A stretch of DNA of 10,822 nucleotides, from NCBI GenBank assembly GCA_023260495.1, contig JALQVB010000033.1, positions 1 to 10,822 on the forward strand, in the 5' to 3' direction. The position numbers were made by a program, and so were the translations under genes. A model generated the notes under the pieces. That model was not told the origin of the DNA, searched no databases, and was given only the letters and a program-made list of their open reading frames with translations. Below are positions 5,901-10,822 of this stretch, in pieces. Origin of the DNA: Aquiluna sp. (GTDB lineage Bacteria > Actinomycetota > Actinomycetes > Actinomycetales > Microbacteriaceae). Each line of letters begins with the position of its first letter. Position 1 is the first letter of the stretch.

Positions 5901-8826
5901 CTCCGGCACGGTCTATTTGGCAGACGGCACAACGCCGGTTGCGAATGCTCCGGTGAAATGGCTGGGTGAGGGACAAAACGGTGGCATCGGTAACGTCAAC
6001 GCCACTACCGTATACACCAACAGCCAGGGGCAATACTCAATCTCTGCCAGCATGGGAACGCCTGGCGAGCTTTTTGTGGAGACCTCTAGGTATGCGCGCA
6101 CCAGCAACCTAACCAACCCTCAGCTCCCATGGGGCATGCACGCTGGTGGCTACTTGACAGTCACAGAGGACTCAGTCGTCGACCTTGTTATGCCGTATTT
6201 CCACTACGCCACTTTCAACATTGTCGAGTACGCATCATTGGAGCCTGTGGATGAGGCCAAGCTCACCTATTCAGGCCTAGCGAGTGGCTGCAAGGTAGGT
6301 TCCTACACCGCATTCATTGGTGCAACTGGCTCCTCCTGCACCTATTGGCCTGCTGGCTATTCACATTCCGGACCGGTATCGGGTGCCGATGGTGTCATCA
6401 AGGTTGGCCTGCTCGACTCTCGCTATTACAACTCGGCACCGACCCACACCTTTGCGGTGACTCACCCAATGGATGCCGCTCGAGTCACCACCAAGTCCTT
6501 AACAGTCAATAATGCTGACCAGACTGTTTCAGTTGAGATGCCCGGTACGCCATCGAAGCCTGAGCAACCAAGCGCCACTGCCGAGACCGGCAAAGTTGTG
6601 CTTCGCTGGAGTGAGCCATGGAGTGATGGCGGATCCTTTATTGACTACTACGAGGTCTGGATGTCCCTCAGCGCCGAGGGTCCATTTGAGCTCGTTCCCG
6701 CTGGAACCTGCCACGGCCAGCTGCACCCCGACTTACGCACTTGTGAGGTGGAGGGGCTGACACCTGGAGTTACCTACTACTTTGCAATCATTGCCCACAA
6801 CGTCTATGGCTATGGTGCCAGGTCGCTCTCAGTCTCTTCATCGCCGCTGGCTCAGATTCAGGACCTCACTCTCACCCCAACACCAACCATTACTGGAACA
6901 ACCAGCTTCGGCCAAACCCTGACTGCAGTTCCGGGCTCCTGGGATGCCGGGGTGACTCTCGGATACCAGTGGCGCCGCGACGGGGCTCCTATTCTTTCTG
7001 CGACAAGCAGTACCTATCAGCTCACGTTGGGCGATTTGGGCTCAGAGATTTCTGTGGTCGTGACCGGTGTCAAGGCAGGCTTCAACTCAGTCAGCAAGAC
7101 AAGCGCTGCAACATCTGCTGTGACGGCGAGCCAATTTGCGAGCGCACCGGTGCCTACCATTTCGGGAACCGCGACGCAGGGCCAGACCTTTACCGCTGCC
7201 GCTGGCAGCTGGGACGCAGGGACATCGCTCTCTTACCAGTGGCTGCGATCTGGAAGCCCAATCAGTGGGGCCACATCCTCTAGCTACACACTTACCGCAG
7301 CAGATGTTGGAGCAAAGCTGACCGTGCGAGTCACCGGAACAAAGAGCGGATATCAGACACAAACAAAGACCAGCGCGGAAACCTCATTGGTAGCTGCACC
7401 AGCTCCGGTTGTTCCTGTGCTGTCTTCGCAAACTCTCACCCCAACCCCAACCATTGCTGGAGATGCAGTGGTCGATGGAGTGCTCACGGCAACCGTTGGC
7501 ACTTGGGACGCAGGCACCTCATTGAGCTACCGCTGGCTGAGAAATGGCACTGCCATCCCATCGGCTACGGCTACCTCCAGGACCCTCTCCGCAGCCGACT
7601 TAGGTGCGCTGATTACCTTTGAGGTCACCTCATCGAAAGATGGCTACGAGACCGTCACCGAGATCTCTCTCGCGGTGGGGCCGGTTACCGAAGTAGACCA
7701 GGTTGAGGAGGTGCTCGAAGTGGCCATGGTTTCATCGCCAGTGCCGACAATCAGCGGCTCTGCGACCATTGGCACAACCCTCTCGGCAAGTGTTGGAACT
7801 TGGGATGAGGGCGCAATCCTCAGCTACCAGTGGCACCGCGATGGTGTTCCTATCTTTGGTGCCGTCGGGACGAGCTACACCCTTACGCAAGGTGATCTCG
7901 GGTCAGAAATTTCCTTTGCCGTAATCGGAACCAAGACTGGCATCAGCTCGATTACTCGTGAGTCGGTTGCAACTGCTGCCGTGGCCGCGCCCCAGCAGGG
8001 AGGCGGCGGCGGAGGCGGCGGTGGAGGTGGAGGCTTTGTCGCCGCACCACCGCTTGCAATCCCAGCTATCTCAAAGCCGCTTCCAGCTGGCACCAAGTTC
8101 GCTCTTGTGGGATCTGATGGTACGGTGCGGGATGTCGCTTCCAAGGTGGCCGAGTCTGGAAAGCAAGTGACCCTGGACGCTGGAAGCCTAAAGCTCGATC
8201 TCAAGGCAGATAGTGGACTGAGAGTTGACGACACAGGAAGTGCAACCATTGAGTCTGGCAGCAGGCTTGAGTTTGCAGCATCGGGTTATGAACCTCAGAG
8301 CACGGTTTACTTCTACCTCGTTCCAACGGCCCAGCTTCAGGCAGCCTGGCTGCATAGCTTCCTGCGGATTGCCTCGCTAGAGACAATCGAACTTGGAAGC
8401 GCAACGGTAGCTGATGACGGCTCCTTCGACTTCTCCGCGCAACCGAACGCTGCATCCGGTGATTACCTGCTGCAAATATCGGGCACCAACCAGGACGGCG
8501 AAGAGGCCACATTGGCGATAGCCGCAAAGGTTACGGGGGCCGTTCAAGCAACCGGAGCGCTCGCGGTTTGGACCAAGAAGCTAGACGATGGCACGGTCAA
8601 GATGTATGCCAAGAATGTTGTCGGGGCTGGCAAGATCCAGTTCATGGTCAACGGTCGAGAGACTGCCTGGGTGAGGGCTGTTGATGAAACCGATCCCAAG
8701 CTGAGGAGCGCGAACGGGTTTGAATATCTGGTCCGCACGGTCGAATTGGTGAGCGGCCAAAAGAATGCCCTGGAAATCTACCTAGATGGTGAGAGGCTCA
8801 GAAGAACTGCGTATTCGGTGAAATGA
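2932..8826 (+). CDS. Giant secreted subtilisin-family (S8) serine protease, multidomain
   Basis: An extracellular peptide-bond hydrolase. GTG start: no earlier in-frame start exists before a TAG at 2905, and a signal peptide follows at once (RR at 2-3, hydrophobic core, A-L-A cleavage at 21-23). Residues ~33-108 resemble an I9-type inhibitory propeptide. The S8 domain (~125-445) has its full triad: Asp159 in VIDAGID, His217 in RHGTHVAG, Ser390 in SGTSMAAPHV, with oxyanion Asn315 in AAAGNDG. Next come an FnIII-like domain (~455-550), three ~215-residue repeats (553-1203), a second FnIII domain (~1206-1305), four Ig-like repeats (1314-1689), twelve glycines (1690-1701), a surface-type beta domain (~1722-1879) and the shared C-terminal module (1880-1964). 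Secreted S8 proteases are usually 400-1500 residues, so this one is very long. There is no LPXTG or terminal membrane helix. The stop overlaps the next gene's start. The large tail suggests a cell-surface or substrate-bound enzyme; the substrate is unknown. Confidence 0.95.
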   Translation: MRRSLLGAITGLAMLLPVQPALASTETVVNGSEVVRSQAIVRLVSDVENPEELLGARGLDVLESFGEESDNTFLVGLDPFASTASQIAQLAAMPEVLYAEPNLVMSLGATSDDPSYVDGSTWGLQGASTTPANAYGSNAAGAWAAGYTGSSSVYVAVIDAGIDYNHPDLAANIWTNTAEANGTAGVDDDGNGFVDDIHGYDFVNDDASVFDGDENRHGTHVAGTIAAVGGNNLGVAGVTWNTKLISVKVMNTDGEGSLASIIRGIDYVTMLRTQMGIDIIASNNSYGSQGTSLAMQDAVRRGGDAGIVFVAAAGNDGLNNDVTPSFPANLDCTTKDRPWDCVVSVGALDSSGNLAGFSNYGAESVDILAPGVGIFSTTLGSTYEELSGTSMAAPHVTGAIALCVGSYRGMSAQGAIDKLYATGAITASANGVTSSGKRVDAGALAAGCAGESTAFSGAQSEVYASAIYTDRIRLDWADTVAGDYEQEIQYSVGPAGCTGTFQHLAFIGPGLTSYPVQDLDEAEFYCFRIRSNNAATNSSYVKSNVSITWTSNLPFIGGKVQLPDGTTVANAPVKWLPDGVSAGLNNSNAITTYTNESGEYVMQVSNGTSGRLFVDVPRYANIKRKTDPQLPWGLSTGGKLTVTADVTKDITVPESHLVTFQVTDENSSPVAGASLQNATLSTGCTANGYVPFEGATDIRCDFWPTGYSHNSPVADASGEVTIALVDANQVSGGQYKILTVYPNDYGRVESTTLAPVADQTVPVTMDPKVTLSGHVYMDDGTTPVANAIVRWNAQGLLVNGDYTYAKSVTTDGSGAYSIDVSADTAAHLFLSTPKRVSGSTPTTPLLPWGLTASSIVTLSGNQTIDIKAPPIVTHNLTIQEYDSTVAVSGAKIVAKDLSVGCQAGSYEMFDGASSSSCSFLPTGYSSSSPRTNSSGQVTLALLESSVLRSSAQNLVLSVTDPTYSGKIKTFSLSTSAGGSQTVNMPGPVTISGTVYLADGTTPVANAPVKWLGEGQNGGIGNVNATTVYTNSQGQYSISASMGTPGELFVETSRYARTSNLTNPQLPWGMHAGGYLTVTEDSVVDLVMPYFHYATFNIVEYASLEPVDEAKLTYSGLASGCKVGSYTAFIGATGSSCTYWPAGYSHSGPVSGADGVIKVGLLDSRYYNSAPTHTFAVTHPMDAARVTTKSLTVNNADQTVSVEMPGTPSKPEQPSATAETGKVVLRWSEPWSDGGSFIDYYEVWMSLSAEGPFELVPAGTCHGQLHPDLRTCEVEGLTPGVTYYFAIIAHNVYGYGARSLSVSSSPLAQIQDLTLTPTPTITGTTSFGQTLTAVPGSWDAGVTLGYQWRRDGAPILSATSSTYQLTLGDLGSEISVVVTGVKAGFNSVSKTSAATSAVTASQFASAPVPTISGTATQGQTFTAAAGSWDAGTSLSYQWLRSGSPISGATSSSYTLTAADVGAKLTVRVTGTKSGYQTQTKTSAETSLVAAPAPVVPVLSSQTLTPTPTIAGDAVVDGVLTATVGTWDAGTSLSYRWLRNGTAIPSATATSRTLSAADLGALITFEVTSSKDGYETVTEISLAVGPVTEVDQVEEVLEVAMVSSPVPTISGSATIGTTLSASVGTWDEGAILSYQWHRDGVPIFGAVGTSYTLTQGDLGSEISFAVIGTKTGISSITRESVATAAVAAPQQGGGGGGGGGGGGFVAAPPLAIPAISKPLPAGTKFALVGSDGTVRDVASKVAESGKQVTLDAGSLKLDLKADSGLRVDDTGSATIESGSRLEFAASGYEPQSTVYFYLVPTAQLQAAWLHSFLRIASLETIELGSATVADDGSFDFSAQPNAASGDYLLQISGTNQDGEEATLAIAAKVTGAVQATGALAVWTKKLDDGTVKMYAKNVVGAGKIQFMVNGRETAWVRAVDETDPKLRSANGFEYLVRTVELVSGQKNALEIYLDGERLRRTAYSVK
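4588..6540 (+). repeat. Three tandem ~215-residue repeats in the S8 protease
   Basis: The units are residues 553-766, 767-986 and 987-1203. Each opens with a carboxypeptidase-regulatory-like strand pattern (G.V...DGTT.VANA.V.W), passes a [QL]PWG[LM] motif, then has a GC-x15-C pair followed by [WL]P[TA]GYS and a G.[VI].[VIL][AG]L strand. The strict C-x15-C spacing in all three suggests one disulfide per unit. They probably act as a stalk or binding array; I know no specific ligand. Confidence 0.85.
6871..7998 (+). repeat. Four Ig-like repeats in the S8 protease
   Basis: The units start at 6871, 7141, 7435 and 7732 and are about 85-100 residues each. All share P.PTI.G, then G[ST]WD.G..L.Y.W.R.G..I..A...S..L...D[LV]G and a strand ending in a T.K.G-like turn. 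This Ig-like repeat is common in exported actinobacterial proteins. Units 1 and 3 have nearly identical DNA at their first 27 bases, which suggests recent internal duplication. A spacer rich in acidic residues follows unit 3. Confidence 0.85.
8569..8823 (+). repeat. Shared C-terminal module, copy 3
   Basis: The last 85 residues of the S8 protease begin WTKKLDDGTVKMYAKN and end in RRTAYSVK. It is closest to copy 1, with DGTVKMYAKN, VGAGK, DPKLRS and LEIYLDG identical, although the domain before it is unrelated. That independent pairing shows the module is a separable unit. Confidence 0.9.
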
Positions 8827-10592
8827 AAACCGTCGCAAGGCAGCTCGCCCTGCCCCTTCTTCTGGTAACGGGCCTAATTGGTTGCGCTGAGGATCCCGAA
8901 GAGTCAGTGATCAGTTTTGCCAACTGTGAAGAGGTGAATCTCGAATTTCTTGGAGGAGTGGGCCGAACAGGTGCGGAAAACATAGGCTCTGGACACCTTG
9001 AGGAATGGTTGGTAGATGACAACCTATACAGCCAACTAGAGGTGCTTGACGATGATCGGGACGGCATCGCTTGCGAGCTCACCAAGCTCACCCCAGAGCT
9101 AAAAGCAAAGCATTTTGGGGAATCTGGGGAGGGGACAACCACGCCGGTTTACTTTGGGCTCAGCAAGGGTGTGGATGGCCAAGGTTTTCTTGAAAATGTC
9201 GATGCAATCCCGGTCGTTCCCTACACCTTTGTTGAGGGTGAACCATGCGACGGGGCCATCCATGACACCCCCATCCCTGGCTATCTCGAGGACGGCACAG
9301 TTGCCTACCTTGAGTGCTACCAGTTATCGAATTTCCGTCGCAGCCCGAATGCCTTCGAGATCGATCAGGAGACACTAAAGCCGCTTATTCCAGTCGCTGT
9401 CCCCAAATCATCGACGTTCAGTTATAGCCCTTATGTCTACATTCAGCCACAAGTTAGTCAGGCAAAGCCCTCATCTGGGCTTACGGACCCTTCGGTTTTT
9501 AGTGATGTTGATCCATGTCGCCTTCGCGAGGCGGATGTCGACTGGTCGGGACGGCCACATATGGTGTCCGGTTTCCCGATGGTGCCTGAGCGAGCGGCTA
9601 TGGATAGCGAAGTTGTCATCCAGGTGATACCGGTTGATTTTGCCGACCATGGAAGTGCCAGCTCGCCTGCAGACGATGTATTCGATGCCACAGATGCCGT
9701 GGCAAAGTTTTGGTCCCGCATGTCTGATGGTCGAACCAACTTCGAGGTGCGCATTCCTGATGAGTACATTCACCTTCCGGGAGAGGTTTCGAGCTACGGG
9801 CTCGGTGACGCCTTCCCGAACTTCAATGGGCAGGCATATGCGGACTACATCGCCGAGGCGGTTGACTTGGCCGATAGCTTGATTGACTTCTCGGACGTTG
9901 ACGTAATCGTATTGGCACACTCTCCAACCACTCCCAGAAATTCGGTCGCAACATTCATAGCGGAGGCAGGAATGCGGGGAAGCAACCTCATCGCCTACAC
10001 CGAAGAAAAGACCGTCTACAACTTCATGGTTCACGGCGGGGACTGGCCTAGAAACATACCGAATTGGATTCACGAGTTCGGCCACATGCTAGGACTGACG
10101 GATTCTGGCTTCACCGGAAACATGGGCTTTGACATCATGCTGCACTACGGGGTGCCGGAGCTGACAGTCTGGAATCGCTTCGTTCTTGGAGTCGAGCTCG
10201 ATTCTCAAATTCATTGCAAAACGGATTCTGCCGAGTCCACGCATCTCCTCAGCCCGGTGGCTTGGCCGGGTGATCGAGTTGAGGGGTTGGTTATTCCACT
10301 CTCCGACTCCAAGGCAATAGTCGTGGAGTCGAGGCGTCGAACAGGCTACGACGTCCTGCTGGGCCAGGAGTCCGAAGGCGCGTTTGTGTATGAAGTTGAT
10401 ACAAGTCGAAGTGGGAACCAAGGCGATGGCCCTTTCACATCGCTAGCCCCTGGCGATGTGATTGCTGGTGGCTGGGTTCTCAACTCTCCATTGAAACAAG
10501 GCGAGAGTGTCGAGCATGAGGGGTGGGTCATAACCAACATCGAGTCTGGAGAGTTCGGTGATGTTGTTAGAGTCTCCCCTTTTAGTCCATAG
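8823..10592 (+). CDS. Lipoprotein M6-like zinc metalloprotease with Excalibur-like domain
   Basis: A predicted membrane-anchored extracellular metallopeptidase. The ATG overlaps the preceding stop (ATGA at 8823-8826), so translational coupling is likely. A lipoprotein signal peptide ends in the lipobox L-I-G-C, with Cys21 as the lipidated residue. Residues ~33-85 resemble an Excalibur calcium-binding domain: Cys35 and Cys84 flank an LDDDRDGIACE motif at 75-85. Residues ~86-250 are unassigned and hold two Cys (EPCDG, LECY) and a DPCRL...GFP stretch. The catalytic part starts near VIPVDFAD (268-275). The zinc site is HEFGHMLGLTD: His417, Glu418, His421 and probably Asp427, with a Met-turn at Met439 in FDIML, as in M6 (immune-inhibitor-A-like) peptidases; MLHYG.PELT.WNRFVLG follows, as in that family. 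It lacks the shared C-terminal module, in keeping with its lipid anchor. It may process, or be processed by, the coupled S8 protease; this is inference. Confidence 0.88.
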   Translation: MKTVARQLALPLLLVTGLIGCAEDPEESVISFANCEEVNLEFLGGVGRTGAENIGSGHLEEWLVDDNLYSQLEVLDDDRDGIACELTKLTPELKAKHFGESGEGTTTPVYFGLSKGVDGQGFLENVDAIPVVPYTFVEGEPCDGAIHDTPIPGYLEDGTVAYLECYQLSNFRRSPNAFEIDQETLKPLIPVAVPKSSTFSYSPYVYIQPQVSQAKPSSGLTDPSVFSDVDPCRLREADVDWSGRPHMVSGFPMVPERAAMDSEVVIQVIPVDFADHGSASSPADDVFDATDAVAKFWSRMSDGRTNFEVRIPDEYIHLPGEVSSYGLGDAFPNFNGQAYADYIAEAVDLADSLIDFSDVDVIVLAHSPTTPRNSVATFIAEAGMRGSNLIAYTEEKTVYNFMVHGGDWPRNIPNWIHEFGHMLGLTDSGFTGNMGFDIMLHYGVPELTVWNRFVLGVELDSQIHCKTDSAESTHLLSPVAWPGDRVEGLVIPLSDSKAIVVESRRRTGYDVLLGQESEGAFVYEVDTSRSGNQGDGPFTSLAPGDVIAGGWVLNSPLKQGESVEHEGWVITNIESGEFGDVVRVSPFSP

Positions 10593-10643
10593 CACCCGAC
10601 TCAGCGGCAGTCTTTCCTGGGAGTCCCGAAGTCATTGAATTTG

Positions 10644-10653
10644 CGGTTAACCG
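10644..10653. promoter_or_regulatory. Perfect palindrome CGGTTAACCG upstream of the last gene
   Basis: A 10-base perfect palindrome lies 69 bases before the TTG start in the only gap between the metalloprotease and the next gene. It is a plausible regulator site. I see no convincing -35/-10 pair around it. Confidence 0.3.
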
Positions 10654-10722
10654 AAGTTTCTTGTTCTTCCCGCTATTACTGGGCGTAGGGTTCAATAGAC
10701 CTCACCAACCTAAGGAAATTTC

Positions 10723-10822
10723 TTGAGACTCAGGAAGCTCGTTTCATTAGCAACTGCTCTGATGCTCACATTCGGCTTTGTAGGCGTTGCAAGAGCGGCT
10801 ACGCCGGGCCTAACGCCAACCT
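10723..10822 (+). CDS. Start of another exported protein, truncated by window edge
   Basis: The TTG at 10723 is preceded by AAGGA (10712-10716) at a six-base spacing, and an in-frame TAA at 10711 excludes a longer start. The 33 visible residues form a textbook Sec signal peptide: M-R-L-R-K, a hydrophobic core at residues 6-22, A-R-A cleavage at 23-25, then ATPGLTPT. The mature start resembles the opening of repeat-rich surface proteins from related actinobacteria as I remember them; this is not verified. Too little is present to assign a function, and whether it ends in the shared C-terminal module cannot be seen. Confidence 0.7.
   Translation, partial: MRLRKLVSLATALMLTFGFVGVARAATPGLTPT

Noticed and set aside
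7999..8034. Poly-glycine run as a slippage-prone phase-variation tract
   Set aside because: The codons are mixed GGA/GGC/GGT, so there is no long homopolymer or perfect short repeat; it fits a flexible hinge.
8080..8094. LPAGT as a sortase signal in the S8 protease
   Set aside because: The order is L-P-A-G-T rather than LPXTG, it lies about 240 residues before the C-terminus, and no membrane helix or basic tail follows.
7875..8249. Minus-strand frame with a long proline run
   Set aside because: It is the antisense shadow of the 12-glycine hinge; the plus strand carries clear repeat domains across the same bases.
10598..10612. GACT...AGTC hairpin as the terminator of the metalloprotease gene
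   Set aside because: The stem is only four base pairs with three T residues after it, which is expected by chance.

Overview
The window carries a cluster of large exported proteins from what looks like an actinobacterium, most plausibly a small-genome freshwater Microbacteriaceae-type lineage (Aquiluna/Rhodoluna-like). That placement is inference: base composition is moderate in GC, GTG and TTG starts are common, and the protein content is typical (Ig-like YQW.R.G repeats, IPT/TIG-like modules, an Excalibur lipoprotein, a GAF-LuxR regulator). No rRNA or housekeeping gene is present to confirm it.

Layout. Bases 1-1192 hold the 3' part of a secreted surface protein (GLUG-type tail, six-cysteine section, IPT-like domain, C-terminal module). 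An intergenic stretch with several inverted repeats (1193-1391) leads to a 337-residue secreted protein (1392-2405: signal peptide, SwmB-like domain, Ser linker, IPT-like domain, the same C-terminal module). It meets head-on a short minus-strand regulator (2402-2815: half a GAF domain plus a LuxR-type helix-turn-helix); the two stop codons share one CTAG. A 116-base divergent region with a strong hairpin (2885-2927) separates the regulator from a 1964-residue secreted subtilisin-family (S8) protease (2932-8826). That protease has an intact catalytic triad, three ~215-residue repeats, four Ig-like repeats, a 12-glycine hinge and a third copy of the C-terminal module. Its stop overlaps, as ATGA, the start of a 589-residue lipoprotein metalloprotease (8823-10592) with an N-terminal Excalibur-like domain and an M6-like HEFGHMLGLTD zinc site. 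After a 130-base gap, a TTG-started gene encoding another signal peptide begins at 10723 and runs off the window.

How it fits together. All five plus-strand genes encode exported products, and the first three complete 3' ends carry the same ~80-residue C-terminal module. None of those three has an LPXTG signal, a C-terminal membrane helix or a basic tail. The main hypothesis is that this module is a shared surface-targeting or partner-binding domain. The serine protease and the lipoprotein metalloprotease are probably translationally coupled and may form an extracellular proteolysis pair, possibly controlled by the divergent LuxR-type protein and by the hairpin that covers the protease's ribosome-binding site.
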